Origin: Desulfosporosinus nitroreducens
GTDB lineage: Bacteria; Bacillota; Desulfitobacteriia; Desulfitobacteriales; Desulfitobacteriaceae
Direction of reading: 5' to 3'
Length of the DNA: 64,000 nucleotides
NCBI RefSeq assembly: GCF_023897015.1
Contig: NZ_JAMHFY010000004.1
Span: 62,001-126,000, forward strand
Both the position numbers and the translations under genes were made by a program. The notes beneath the pieces are model-generated. The model searched no databases and was not told where the DNA came from. It worked only from the letters and a program-made list of their open reading frames with translations. Shown in pieces: positions 9,880 through 19,480 of this stretch (positions are counted from its first letter, which is position 1; every line of letters begins with the position of its first letter).

Positions 9880-10050
9880 ACACCTGGTTTATGGTTAGTG
9901 CGTAGGAAAGATCTACTGGGGGGGCGACTAACTGTCCCGCGTCCTTTGTACTTAGTCGAGTAGCTGAATCCTGCGAAACTGCCGCTTTGTTTAGTCGGCA
10001 AAGTGAAGTGCCGGATGTACGGTTTTTCTGGTATTTTGGAATCCAGGTAA
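9880..10050 (+). other. Leader of the AOR gene with several short hairpins, identity unknown
   Basis: Upstream of the oxidoreductase lie several local inverted repeats: GTAG/CTAC at about 9903, TGCCG/CGGCA around 9980-10000, and a CCGGATGTACGG segment. The composition differs from ordinary intergenic DNA here. It does not match Moco, Tuco or cobalamin riboswitch consensus as far as can be judged by eye. A relic of a group II intron end is another possibility. No coding potential is seen. Confidence 0.3.
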
Positions 10051-10054
10051 AAGT

Positions 10055-12058
10055 ATGCCATTTGGCTACATGGGGAAAATACTTTGGGTAGACCTGACGA
10101 CGGGATTCATTCAGGAAGAGGAACTACAAGATGACCTTATCAAGAAGTATCTAACCGGTTATGGTTTGGGTGCGAAGATAATATTTGACAAACAGCTGCC
10201 TGGGGTAGATCCATTAAGTCCTGAAAATATTTTTGCTATAATGAGCGGCCTCTTAACCGGTTCTGGTGCATTTTTCTCGGGACGATGGATGATTATGGGG
10301 AAAAGTCCTCTGACAAATACTTGGGGCGACGCTAACTGTGGAGGATATTTTGCACCGGCAATAAAGTCCACCGGATATGACGGTATATTTTTTGTAGGCA
10401 AAAGTGAAAAACCAGTTTACTTGCTGATCGACGGTGATAATAAAGCACTTATTGATGCCACTGATTTATGGGGAAAGGATTCCAATGATACCATTGACGA
10501 TTTAACGAACAGATATGGGGCTCACTTTAAAACAGCTTGCATCGGACCGGCCGGTGAAAAAATGTCCAAAATCTCTGGCGTCGTGACAGATAAAGGAAGG
10601 CTGGCAGCAAGAAGCGGATTAGGTGCAGTCATGGGCTCGAAAAACTTAAAAGCAGTATGTCTTGGTGGGAACAAAAATGTCAACATTTTCGATCCGCAAA
10701 CAATAACAAAATTGACAGATGATTTTGCTCAACAGTTTTATACCTACAAGCATCCAATCAAAGACAAAATCTTAAATGAAGCGACTAATGTACCGCTATT
10801 ATCCGGCGTTATACGTTATTTAAGCGAACATAATATGATGCCTATTAGTGGCGAGGTAGAAAAATACGCCATGAAAACATGGGGTACATCCGGCACAGTA
10901 GCTTACTCAGCCAACACCGGTGATTCGCCGGTTAAAAACTGGAAAGGAGTCGGTTATATCGATTTTCCCGGAAGGTTAACCCGAGAAATTTCCAACGATT
11001 CAGTAACTAACTATGAAACAGACAAGTATGGATGTTACAATTGTCCACTTTGTTGTGGAGGAAAAGTATCCATAAAAGAAGGCCCCTATCCTATTTCAGA
11101 AACCCATAAGCCTGAGTATGAGACAATTTGCGGCTTTGGGACACTGCTTCTCTGCAATGATATGCCCAGTATTATCAAAATTAACGATCTCTTAAACCGT
11201 GCCGGTATTGACACAATCAGCTGTGCAGCAACTGTTGCCTGGGCTTTTGAAGCCTACGAAAACAAAGTAATAACAACCGCTGATACAGATGGTTTGGAGT
11301 TAACCTGGGGTAATGACGAAGCGGTTGTAAAACTGGTAGAAAAAATAGCTGACGGGAAAAGCATTGGAAAACATCTCATGAACGGCGTCAAGTTTGCATC
11401 CGAACACTTTGGAAAAGGCTCAGAAGCGTATGCTATGCATGTTAGAGGACAAGAACTACCGATGCATGACCCACGTAATCCTGATGGTACCAGTCTGGGG
11501 GTTGGCTATGAAGCAGAGCCCACACCAGGCAGGCATACCAGTACACTGGACTGTTGCAGTTTGTATCGTCAACCTCAACCGAACAATAAGTTAACAGACA
11601 AGAACCTTCATCCTATGAAGAATAAGTGCACAGTTGCAGATCAGGGTGCAAGTTTAAGGGATGCCAGCTGCTTTATGGATCTTATCAATGGCTTTGGGCT
11701 TTGCGCTTTTGCTTTCGACGCAGAAGTTACGCCGCCGATCGTTGAATGGGCTAACGCCATGACAGGATGGAACTTAGACTTTGAGGAATATTTGCATATT
11801 GCACGAAGAATAAAAACTATGCGCCATTCATTCAATATTCGTGAAGGCATAAACCCTATAGAGTTTAAGATGCCGGATAGGGCAAGGGGTATCCCTCCTT
11901 TAGAGAAAGGACCCAATGCAAAGTTTCAAAATGATTTTGAAAAAGGAAAGATCAACTATTTCGACGCCATGGGATATGACTTAAAAACAGCTAAACCACT
12001 TCTTGAAACCCTTGATATGTTGGATTTACCTGAAGTTAAGAAGGCCTTATACAAGTAA
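10055..12058 (+). CDS. Aldehyde:ferredoxin oxidoreductase family tungsten enzyme
   Basis: 667-aa member of the AOR family, whose enzymes oxidise aldehydes to acids (or reduce acids) with ferredoxin, using a tungstopterin and one [4Fe-4S] cluster in the cytoplasm. The N-terminus (GYMGKILWVDLTTG) and GDANCGGYFAPAIKSTGYDG are typical. The cluster ligands CxxCxxxC are Cys327, Cys330 and Cys334, and the fourth is about Cys550 (GFGLCAF). The start ATG 10055 has only a weak AGG upstream; the next ATG (10070) would remove the conserved GYM. The substrate cannot be told from sequence. It is a single-gene unit with a terminator behind it. Confidence 0.93.
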   Translation: MPFGYMGKILWVDLTTGFIQEEELQDDLIKKYLTGYGLGAKIIFDKQLPGVDPLSPENIFAIMSGLLTGSGAFFSGRWMIMGKSPLTNTWGDANCGGYFAPAIKSTGYDGIFFVGKSEKPVYLLIDGDNKALIDATDLWGKDSNDTIDDLTNRYGAHFKTACIGPAGEKMSKISGVVTDKGRLAARSGLGAVMGSKNLKAVCLGGNKNVNIFDPQTITKLTDDFAQQFYTYKHPIKDKILNEATNVPLLSGVIRYLSEHNMMPISGEVEKYAMKTWGTSGTVAYSANTGDSPVKNWKGVGYIDFPGRLTREISNDSVTNYETDKYGCYNCPLCCGGKVSIKEGPYPISETHKPEYETICGFGTLLLCNDMPSIIKINDLLNRAGIDTISCAATVAWAFEAYENKVITTADTDGLELTWGNDEAVVKLVEKIADGKSIGKHLMNGVKFASEHFGKGSEAYAMHVRGQELPMHDPRNPDGTSLGVGYEAEPTPGRHTSTLDCCSLYRQPQPNNKLTDKNLHPMKNKCTVADQGASLRDASCFMDLINGFGLCAFAFDAEVTPPIVEWANAMTGWNLDFEEYLHIARRIKTMRHSFNIREGINPIEFKMPDRARGIPPLEKGPNAKFQNDFEKGKINYFDAMGYDLKTAKPLLETLDMLDLPEVKKALYK

Positions 12059-12074
12059 TATATTTTGCATAAAC

Positions 12075-12116
12075 AAACAGTCTGAAACTTCTATCCAAGC
12101 TCCAGACTGTTTTGTC
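12075..12116 (+). terminator. Terminator after the AOR gene
   Basis: Arms AAACAGTCTG and CAGACTGTTT form a 10-bp stem, followed by TTTTGTCT, shortly after the AOR stop. Confidence 0.7.
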
Positions 12117-12152
12117 TATGCATATTAAATTTTAACTAATGGAGGTACAGTA

Positions 12153-12803
12153 ATGACTTTACAAATTCTTATAGTCATCATTTTTATGGTTGCTTTTATC
12201 GGCAACTTGTATGCTGACAGACATAGTAACCTAAAACTGCTTAAAGGGCTGACAAAATCTCTCTTAGTCCCCTTAATCATTCTTTTCTATTTGATAAGCG
12301 CAGAGCATATTAATTATTTTATTGTCACTGCTTTATTTTTGGGGTTCCTCGGTGACGTCTCATTATTATGTACCAAAAAAATATTCTTTGCTATTGGTTT
12401 GCTTGCATTTCTTGTTGGCCATTTATTTTACACTCTGGCCTTTCTACAATCAACACAGTATTTCGAAATTGTTCCAATCTGGTTTTTTGCAATTTTAATC
12501 CCTTATATTTTATATGGCTTGGCTATTCTGAGGATACTTAGACCAAACCTGAAAGAGATGCTAGTTCCGGTAGTTGTTTATATGTGTGTCATACTGATAA
12601 TGAGTTTCACCAGTTCAAGCCGTATTTGGAACGGTTTTACCCCCCAATTCTTATTACCCTTTATTGGTTCCTTATTTTTCATAGCCTCTGACTCTGTATT
12701 AGCCTATAACAACTTTAATGCGCCTTCAGCAAATTATGAGCAGTTTATCATGTTTACTTACATTTTAGCTCAGGTTTTGATTGTTGCCGGTTTTTTATAT
12801 TAA
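12153..12803 (+). CDS. YhhN family integral membrane protein (lysoplasmalogenase-like)
   Basis: 216 aa with about eight hydrophobic segments. The family's paired acidic motifs are visible: GFLGDVSLL near residue 70 and IASDSVLAYNNF near 178. Family members hydrolyse the vinyl-ether bond of lysoplasmalogens; many anaerobic Firmicutes contain plasmalogens, but activity here is inferred only. GGAGG lies before ATG 12153. It may be co-regulated with the AOR gene, since the reaction releases fatty aldehyde, but a terminator lies between them. Confidence 0.85.
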   Translation: MTLQILIVIIFMVAFIGNLYADRHSNLKLLKGLTKSLLVPLIILFYLISAEHINYFIVTALFLGFLGDVSLLCTKKIFFAIGLLAFLVGHLFYTLAFLQSTQYFEIVPIWFFAILIPYILYGLAILRILRPNLKEMLVPVVVYMCVILIMSFTSSSRIWNGFTPQFLLPFIGSLFFIASDSVLAYNNFNAPSANYEQFIMFTYILAQVLIVAGFLY

Positions 12804-12907
12804 TGACATCCAATCTTGGCCAGTAGTTTCCTTTGAACAATCCAGTGAAAAAAGAGGCAGAATAGAAGATTTTTGTAAAGGCTGTGCGAAATATGTTTAA
12901 GAATAAG

Positions 12908-12947
12908 AACACGGGTGTAGGAAGATTGTTCTTCCTACACCCGTGTT
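12908..12947. terminator. Bidirectional terminator between convergent genes
   Basis: Long perfect stem (AACACGGGTGTAGGAAG with CTTCCTACACCCGTGTT) between YhhN on the plus strand and the ABC-F gene on the minus strand. Confidence 0.85.
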
Positions 12948-13050
12948 AAATTTCTGTCCGTCCGCGCAATCAAGTCCGATCAGTTATCCTAACCGAACTG
13001 CCACCCCCGATGCAACCACTCGTTTCAAGTCCTAATCGTCGTGCTTCTCA

Positions 13051-14607
13051 TTACACGATTTTAGTGGTCCACTCTTCCAGATTCCAGACATCCGTCACCC
13101 AGTCTTCGTAAAATTCCGGTTCGTGGGAAACGACGATTACTGTCCCTTTATATTCCATAATTGCTTTCTTGAGCTCAGCCTTAGCATCCACATCCAAATG
13201 ATTGGTAGGCTCGTCAAGGACCAACCAGTTCACGTCTTTCAGCATCAGCTTACACAACCGAACTTTAGCATTCTCTCCCCCGCTCAAGACCATCATCTTA
13301 CTGGAGATGTGTTCACTGGTCAAACCGCACCTGGCCAAGGCCCCACGCACTTCGGAATTTGTAAGTCCGGGGAATTCACCCCAAACTTCTTCCAACGCGG
13401 TCTTAGTATTTTTGCGACTGGATTCTTGCTCGAAATAACCCGGGTAAAGATAGTCTCCCAGCTCAACTTCACCGGATACAGGTTGAATATACCCCAGTAA
13501 AGTCTTTAGTAAGGTAGATTTTCCCAATCCGTTAACCCCGCGGATTGCAACCTTCTGCCCGCGTTCCAGTGCCAAATCCAAAGGCCGAGTCAAAGGCTCA
13601 TCATAGCCCAGTACAATACCCCTAGCCTCAAAAATCATCTTACCTGGTGATCGAGCTTCCTTAAATCTAAACTTTGGTTGAATTCTCTCCCTTGGCCGCT
13701 CAATCAGATCCATTTTTTCCAGCTGTTTCTGCCGGCTTTTGGCCCGCCCGGTTGTTGAAATCCGTGCTTTATTGCGGGCAATAAAGTCCTCGAGTCGATC
13801 CACTTCTTTTTGTTGCTTATCATAGGCTTTAATTTCCTGGATCTTTCGAGTTTCTAGGAGTGCCATAAACTGCTCGTAGTTTCCGGTATAGCGTGTCAAC
13901 AAGGCATTTTCCACGTGATAGATAACATTAATAACGCTATTCATAAACGGCACATCATGAGACACGAGGATAAACGCATTTTCATACTGATTAAGATAAC
14001 GTTTGAGCCACTCAATATGCTCAACATCTAAAAAGTTAGTTGGCTCATCCAAAATTAAAATGCTAGGATTTTGAAGCAACAATTTGGTCAATAAAACCTT
14101 TGTCCTCTGGCCCCCGCTCAAATCTGCGACATCTTTTTCGAGGCCAATTTCTCCAAGACCCAATCCATTAGCAATCTCTTCAATCTTCGTATCAATCATA
14201 TAAAAACCGTTGTGTTCTAAAATGCTCTGAATCTCTCCTACCTCTTCCAGGAGCTTATTCATTTCGCTTTCAGAAACATTGCCCATTCGGTTATACATTT
14301 CCAATGTTTCTGCTTCCAGATCATACATCCCTTGAAATGCCTCTTTGAGCACGTCGCGGATGGTCTTCCCTTTGGTTAAAACCGTATGCTGATCTAAATA
14401 GCCGACGGTTACCCGATTCGACCATTCCACTTTACCCTTGTCTGGCATAAGCTTGCCCGTAATAATATCCAGAAAGGTTGATTTTCCTTCCCCGTTCGCT
14501 CCCACTAAGCCAACGTGCTCACCTTTTAATAAGCGAAAACTAACATCCTCAAATATTTTACGTCCACCAAATCCATGGCTGACATTTTCAACACTTAATA
14601 CGCTCAT
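13051..14607 (-). CDS. ABC-F family ATPase (YkpA/YbiT-like)
   Basis: 518 aa with two nucleotide-binding domains and no membrane segment, so a translation-type ABC-F protein and not a transporter. NBD1 has Walker A GANGEGKST, signature LSGGQ and Walker B LILDEPTNFLD. NBD2 has GVNGLGKST, LSGGE and LVLDEPTNHLD. The inter-domain linker (about 240-310) is charged and rich in K/R/E, as expected for the P-site tRNA interaction motif. ABC-F proteins act on stalled ribosomes and some give antibiotic resistance; no such role can be assigned here. It lies downstream of the 51-aa basic protein and the larger ABC-F gene on the same strand. Confidence 0.93.
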   Translation of the reverse strand: MSVLSVENVSHGFGGRKIFEDVSFRLLKGEHVGLVGANGEGKSTFLDIITGKLMPDKGKVEWSNRVTVGYLDQHTVLTKGKTIRDVLKEAFQGMYDLEAETLEMYNRMGNVSESEMNKLLEEVGEIQSILEHNGFYMIDTKIEEIANGLGLGEIGLEKDVADLSGGQRTKVLLTKLLLQNPSILILDEPTNFLDVEHIEWLKRYLNQYENAFILVSHDVPFMNSVINVIYHVENALLTRYTGNYEQFMALLETRKIQEIKAYDKQQKEVDRLEDFIARNKARISTTGRAKSRQKQLEKMDLIERPRERIQPKFRFKEARSPGKMIFEARGIVLGYDEPLTRPLDLALERGQKVAIRGVNGLGKSTLLKTLLGYIQPVSGEVELGDYLYPGYFEQESSRKNTKTALEEVWGEFPGLTNSEVRGALARCGLTSEHISSKMMVLSGGENAKVRLCKLMLKDVNWLVLDEPTNHLDVDAKAELKKAIMEYKGTVIVVSHEPEFYEDWVTDVWNLEEWTTKIV

Positions 14608-14712
14608 TTGACTTAACTTCTCTCCCTTAATTGTAACTATATTTATTTAATATAATTCTTATTTAACTTCCACCAAGCCTTTTCCATGGAACCTAAAGCG
14701 GCTAAAACCAGG

Positions 14713-14868
14713 TTACTTGTCAAACATTCCACCGACTTTGCGTCGTTTGATGCCCTTCCTCTTCTCCCCAATTTTCTGAGTCGCTTTCATTGGGCCGCCT
14801 TGTTGGGAACTCTTCAGCTTTTTTTCTTCAACTAACTTTTTCATCAGATCTAAGGTTTTCTCATCCAT
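14713..14868 (-). CDS. 51-aa basic protein of unknown function
   Basis: A complete short frame starts at ATG 14868 with a clear TTGGAGGATAAAAAT site. The N-terminal half (MDEKTLDLMKKLVEEKKLK) should be an amphipathic helix. The C-terminal half is strongly basic (KIGEKRKGIKRRKVGGMFDK). It lies between two ABC-F genes on the same strand, so a ribosome- or RNA-linked role is possible but not shown. No family is recognised. Confidence 0.75.
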   Translation of the reverse strand: MDEKTLDLMKKLVEEKKLKSSQQGGPMKATQKIGEKRKGIKRRKVGGMFDK

Positions 14869-14937
14869 ATTTTTATCCTCCAATTATTTTAAGGTAAATC
14901 GCTTAATCGAATCGGGCCTCGAGCATCGCGCCTCGTC

Positions 14938-16884
14938 TTATCCCTTGTTTTGTTCTATTTTTTCTGCCAACTCCGTCAAATACGTCCAACGTTCCAGTAA
15001 ATCATCCAGTTTCTGTTCAAGGGTTTTTTGGAGTTTGACTAACTCTGTTAGCTTTCCAAAATCACTGCCAGAATCATTCATGTCTTGGTTGATTTTTTGC
15101 AACTCTTCTTCCGCTTGGGCAATCTGAGCATCAATCTGGGCATACTCTTGTTGCTCTTTATAGCTCATTTTCAGCGGACGCTCTTTTTTCTTCTCGGAAC
15201 CTGCCTTATCTAAATCAGCATCCATGCCTCGGAATGTTTTTGCCAAAGAAGCTAATTTGACAGCCTGTTCTGCTTCTTGCTCTGCAGCGTACACCTGCTC
15301 ACGATAGTCCGAGTAATTTCCGGCATACGACCGAATTTTCCCGTCCCCTTCAAAGGCAAAAATCTTATCTGTAACCCGATCCAGAAAATACCGGTCGTGA
15401 GAAACTGCAATTACGGCTCCCGGAAAATCATCCAGATAGCTTTCCAAGATAGTAAGAGTTTGAATATCTAAATCATTGGTCGGCTCATCCAACAAGAGAA
15501 CATTTGGCGCTCCCATCAAGATCCGCAAAAGATACAACCTTCGTTTTTCCCCACCGGAGAGTTTACCGATCTGCGTCCACTGAACAGCAGGTGGAAATAA
15601 AAAGCGTTCCAGCATTTGAGAGGCGGTTATAAAACCGCCATCTGCCGTAGGGATCACTTCTGCAATGGCTTTAATCTCATCAATCACTCGACGCTCCGGA
15701 TCCATATAGGTATTTTCCTGAGAAAAATATCCCACATTTACTGTCGAGCCCAGTTCTATACTGCCGCTATCCGGTGTCAGGTTGCCCACAATCAAGTTTA
15801 GCAATGTCGACTTGCCGCTCCCATTAGGGCCAATAATGCCTATCCGGTCATTTCTCAAGAGAATATAGCTGAAATTTTTAATGACCACACCCCGGTCGGG
15901 AAACTCTTTTCGCACTTCATTGCATTCTAGGATCTTCTTTCCTAAACGAGACGCCCCCGTGGGCATTTCAATCCGATCCCCATACTCCACAGGTTTATCA
16001 GCCTGCAACTTTTCAAAACGCTCAATCCTAGCCTTTTGCTTCGTGGTTCGGGCTTTAGCGCCTCTTCGCATCCAAGCAAGTTCATTGCGAAAGAGATTTT
16101 GGCGTTTTCTCTCAGTCGCTTCAACCTGCTCCTCCCGCTCCGCTTTTAACTCTAAAAAGCGACTATAGTTACCGGGATAAGGATACAGTTTACCCTGGTC
16201 TAACTCTAATACTCGCCCCACCACACGATCAAGAAAATACCGATCGTGGGTGATCATAACCAGGGCACCTTTGCGTTTATTAAGATACTGTTCCAGCCAA
16301 TCTACGGTATCATTGTCAATGTGGTTTGTTGGCTCATCCAGCATCAGGATATCAGTAGGGTTAATGAGAGCACTTGCTAAAGCAACTCGTTTTCTCTGCC
16401 CACCCGAAAGAGTTCCCACTAAAGTATCAAACCTTGAAATCCCCAGCTTATTCAGGATGGTTTTGGCCTCATTTTCAAGTTGCCAAGCATCCAATTCATC
16501 CATCTGCTGGCCTAAATCAATCAATCTTTGTTGCAACTTCGGATCATCGGAATACTCATTTAGCTTTTCTAAGGCTAATTCATACTCTCGCAACAATTTC
16601 ATAACCGGGGAATTTCCTTTGAAGACCTGCTGCAACACCGTCGCGGAGTCTTCGAATTCCGGATTTTGGGGGAGGTACTCTAAGCGGACACTATTTCCCG
16701 TGGTAACCTTGCCCTGATCTGGCCACTCGATACCTGCCAATATTTTAAGCAATGTAGACTTGCCCGTCCCATTGACTCCAATAATCCCTATTTTTTCCCC
16801 CTCGTCAATCCCGAAGGAAATATCCGTGAATAGAACCTTTTCACCATAACTTTTCGTCAAATTCTCAGCAGTTAAGACATTCAT
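14938..16884 (-). CDS. ABC-F family ATPase with C-terminal coiled coil (Uup-like)
   Basis: 648 aa from ATG 16884, where the typical MNVLTAENLTKSYG begins; the frame extends 54 codons upstream but without family similarity. Two NBDs are present: GVNGTGKST/LSGGQRKR/LMLDEPTNHID and GPNGSGKST/LSGGEKRR/LLLDEPTNDLD. A C-terminal charged coiled coil of about 85 residues (EELQKINQDMNDSG and following) matches the Uup-type extension known to bind nucleic acid. A damaged partial copy of this gene lies at 9680-9815. Confidence 0.93.
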   Translation of the reverse strand: MNVLTAENLTKSYGEKVLFTDISFGIDEGEKIGIIGVNGTGKSTLLKILAGIEWPDQGKVTTGNSVRLEYLPQNPEFEDSATVLQQVFKGNSPVMKLLREYELALEKLNEYSDDPKLQQRLIDLGQQMDELDAWQLENEAKTILNKLGISRFDTLVGTLSGGQRKRVALASALINPTDILMLDEPTNHIDNDTVDWLEQYLNKRKGALVMITHDRYFLDRVVGRVLELDQGKLYPYPGNYSRFLELKAEREEQVEATERKRQNLFRNELAWMRRGAKARTTKQKARIERFEKLQADKPVEYGDRIEMPTGASRLGKKILECNEVRKEFPDRGVVIKNFSYILLRNDRIGIIGPNGSGKSTLLNLIVGNLTPDSGSIELGSTVNVGYFSQENTYMDPERRVIDEIKAIAEVIPTADGGFITASQMLERFLFPPAVQWTQIGKLSGGEKRRLYLLRILMGAPNVLLLDEPTNDLDIQTLTILESYLDDFPGAVIAVSHDRYFLDRVTDKIFAFEGDGKIRSYAGNYSDYREQVYAAEQEAEQAVKLASLAKTFRGMDADLDKAGSEKKKERPLKMSYKEQQEYAQIDAQIAQAEEELQKINQDMNDSGSDFGKLTELVKLQKTLEQKLDDLLERWTYLTELAEKIEQNKG

Positions 16885-17019
16885 GCCGGCCCTCTTCTCC
16901 TTAGCAAAAGCTGTACAACACCTTATTATATCACAGTTCCGTAAACGATGCCGAATAAACCAACTAGACCACGCTGGCCATAGATGGCCGAGTGTCTCAG
17001 TTACTTTTTCTAACGGGTA

Positions 17020-17073
17020 CTGAAAAGTCCCATAACTGAGCATCAATTTGGCACAGTCATGGGACTTTTATAT
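17020..17073. terminator. Terminator after the coiled-coil gene
   Basis: Arms AAAAGTCCCAT and ATGGGACTTTT enclose a loop of about 30 bases. On the minus strand it follows the coiled-coil gene, separating it from the ABC-F gene. Confidence 0.7.
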
Positions 17074-17086
17074 AACTAGAATCCTG

Positions 17087-17638
17087 CTAAGAAACCTCTT
17101 CATCGGCTAATCCCTTTAAAACCTCATGGGCACTGCGACGTAAAGCTCCAACAATTTTCGCAGACTCAACTTCTAAATTTTCTCTCTCAATTGCGGCAAT
17201 GGTGCTCTTTTCTTCCAGGGACTTTATACGTTGGCGACTTTCTTCAGACCCTTTAAGCATAAGATACATCTCATCTTGACGAGAACGCATAACATTCATG
17301 TCTGTCTTTAAACTACCTACATCTGTCCTTAAATCACTTACGTCTGTCTTTAAATCACTTACGTCTGTCTTTAAACCACTTACATCTGTCTTTAAACCAC
17401 TTACGTCTGTCTTTAAACCACTTACGTCTGTCTTTAAATCACTTACGTCTGTCTTTAAACCACTTACATCTGTCTTTAAACCACTTACATCTGTCTTTAA
17501 ACCACTTACGTCTGTCTTTAATATACTTACGTCTGTCTTTAGTATACTTACGTCACTCTTCAAACTACTTACGTCTGTCTTTATGACCTCAAGGACACCA
17601 AGAACTTTTCCGAACATCTCTCGAGTTTCTTGATCCAC
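17087..17638 (-). CDS. Heptad-repeat coiled-coil protein
   Basis: 183 aa from GTG 17638, with GGGGGGAGAG upstream. After about 20 residues it consists of some 13 heptads of the form LKTDVSG, a regular hydrophobic pattern that predicts a long parallel coiled coil, followed by a charged helical tail (KSLEEKSTIAAIEREN). The heptads are encoded by nearly identical 21-bp repeats at 17300-17590. There is no signal peptide or membrane segment. Such proteins vary in repeat number between strains; function is unknown. Confidence 0.85.
   Translation of the reverse strand: MDQETREMFGKVLGVLEVIKTDVSSLKSDVSILKTDVSILKTDVSGLKTDVSGLKTDVSGLKTDVSDLKTDVSGLKTDVSGLKTDVSGLKTDVSDLKTDVSDLRTDVGSLKTDMNVMRSRQDEMYLMLKGSEESRQRIKSLEEKSTIAAIERENLEVESAKIVGALRRSAHEVLKGLADEEVS
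17300..17590 (-). repeat. 21-bp in-gene tandem repeats encoding heptads
   Basis: Units of ACTTACGTCTGTCTTTAAA type recur every 21 bases about 13 times on the plus strand, with single-base variants at the ACG/ACA and AAA/AAT positions. The count is a multiple of three bases, so gain or loss keeps frame. Confidence 0.9.
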
Positions 17639-17750
17639 TTCTCTCCCCCCTAGATCTCAACTCTCTCTATTTGTCACTATTTTACAAGTCCAAAAGCGGT
17701 TTGTCCATCGATTTCTAATTTTTATTCTAATTGCCTCAAACTAACAAAGC

Positions 17751-19052
17751 TTAGCCAACTTTCTTTTGCACCATAATATCCAGAATAATTCGATCCACCT
17801 CATAGCTGGCATCATTAGCCAGTCGTCCAAGGTTTTCGATCGTCTGTTCAGCCGTTCTTTCAATAATGCCATCCGTGGCCTGAATAGTTTTACCCTCCAC
17901 AGCCATGATCGCAGACTGAACAGCAGCACTCGTACAGGTCGATAACTTCAAAGCACACCCAGCCTTGGCTCCATCACAGAACATTCCGGTCGTATTGCCC
18001 TGCATATTCTGGATAGCCGACTTTATTTCTGCTTTTCCTCCTCCAAGCAAATAGGTAATACCGCAGCTTGCACCGGTCCCAGACGCGGTTGCACCACATA
18101 AAGCAGAAAGTCGGCCAATCTTTAACTTAATGTAAATTGCAATCAGATTACTTAACGTTACTGCACGAATCAGTTGCTCGCTCGATACCTGCAATTTTTC
18201 TCCTGTAGCTACAACAGGCAAAGTCGCCGAAATCCCTTGATTTCCGCTTCCGGAATTACTCATTACCGGCATAGTACATCCCGACATTCTAGCATCCGAG
18301 GCGCCGGCTGTCAGAGCCATAGCATGAGTTATTAAATCATCGGAAAGCATTCCTTTACCGACACTACTTTTAATCGTTTTTCCTACCTCTAAACCATACG
18401 CATTCGATAACCCCTCTAGCCCAACATTCGTATTGAGTTCAATGGCCTTCTTAATAATTGTCAGATCACTGATTTGCGCCCGCTGAACAAACTCCCATAT
18501 AGAGTCTATCGTGATAAACGAATCTTCGCTTTTCCCACTGTCACTGATCCCAGCTACATCAGATTCATCTGCACTCAACCTGTTTATCAATAAATTCCCG
18601 TCCACTTCAACAAGTACAACCTGGGTATGTTCGTCTGCAACAACCACCCTTGCGTATGATTGTGGGGTCTTAACGATCACCTCAACATATAGCTTTTTCG
18701 AAGTATCTGCTATTCCCACCGTAACTTTCCCCTGCTCGATCATAGTTTTCGCGTTTTCTACATCCCGAGGAGTCAATCCTTCTAATACTTCAAGCCCTTT
18801 AGAAAAATCTCCTGCGATTACACCTAACACTGCGGCAAGATCGACTCCACAGCCCTGGGCACCGGGAATTGCCACAGCCATCGCATTCTTGAGCACATTA
18901 GCGCTGGCTAAAACTCTCACCGAAGTAATTATATCTCCTTTGACATGCTTTTTAGCTAGAGCAGCTGCAAAGGCAATTGCCATTGGTTCAGTACATCCAA
19001 GTGTTACGACAAGTTCCTTTTCTAAACGTTCTAAAAACTTCTTGTATTCCAT
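17751..19052 (-). CDS. L-cysteine desulfidase family protein (CyuA/UPF0597)
   Basis: 433 aa, full length for the family that includes CyuA/YhaM and archaeal CdsA, Fe-S enzymes that break L-cysteine to pyruvate, ammonia and sulfide. Conserved cysteines are seen in LGCTEPMAIA near residue 19, in the SGCTMPVMSNSGSGNQG stretch, and in GASCGITYLLGGG and MFCDGAKAGCALK near the C-terminus. ATG 19052 follows AGGGGG. It is a monocistronic gene. Some relatives are annotated as serine dehydratase-like, so substrate is not certain. Confidence 0.88.
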   Translation of the reverse strand: MEYKKFLERLEKELVVTLGCTEPMAIAFAAALAKKHVKGDIITSVRVLASANVLKNAMAVAIPGAQGCGVDLAAVLGVIAGDFSKGLEVLEGLTPRDVENAKTMIEQGKVTVGIADTSKKLYVEVIVKTPQSYARVVVADEHTQVVLVEVDGNLLINRLSADESDVAGISDSGKSEDSFITIDSIWEFVQRAQISDLTIIKKAIELNTNVGLEGLSNAYGLEVGKTIKSSVGKGMLSDDLITHAMALTAGASDARMSGCTMPVMSNSGSGNQGISATLPVVATGEKLQVSSEQLIRAVTLSNLIAIYIKLKIGRLSALCGATASGTGASCGITYLLGGGKAEIKSAIQNMQGNTTGMFCDGAKAGCALKLSTCTSAAVQSAIMAVEGKTIQATDGIIERTAEQTIENLGRLANDASYEVDRIILDIMVQKKVG

Positions 19053-19300
19053 ATCGCAATTACCCCCTGTTTTTAACGAAGCTATCTCATTGATTAATTG
19101 TAAAAATTCATTCTAAGTTGTCTTAATCATTTGATTATAACCTATTTTGATTCTTTACGTTGTCTTTTAGATGATAATTATGATAAGCGAGTAAATAAAA
19201 AAAGCTAGCCCTTAGTTAACTGATAATTCAGAAACCAAAAACAGCCTCAAATTCAGATTTTAGACCGACTGGGATCATTCGAATTTTGATTCACTCAACC

Positions 19301-19480
19301 CTAAGAGCTTTGATACTTTGAGCTTAGATCAAGTTTACGACTGGAATAGAATTCGTTAATCAAGACATCTAATTTGCAACTTATACTCACAACTCTATGA
19401 TCCGTTAGGTTTTTATCTGAAGCAATTTCATGCATTTTTAATCTTAATTCTTCGATTTGCTCATCTATTACCTGTTTCAC
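19301..19480 (-). CDS. Spo0E-like aspartyl-phosphate phosphatase
   Basis: Small helical protein (about 59 aa from GTG 19480, GAGG ten bases upstream; TTG codons further upstream are alternatives). It carries the Spo0E-type signature SxxLD in VSISCKLDVLINEF, after a first helix IDEQIEELRLKMHEIA. Family members dephosphorylate Spo0A-P and delay sporulation. It is a single gene and fits a spore-former. Confidence 0.8.
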   Translation of the reverse strand: MKQVIDEQIEELRLKMHEIASDKNLTDHRVVSISCKLDVLINEFYSSRKLDLSSKYQSS

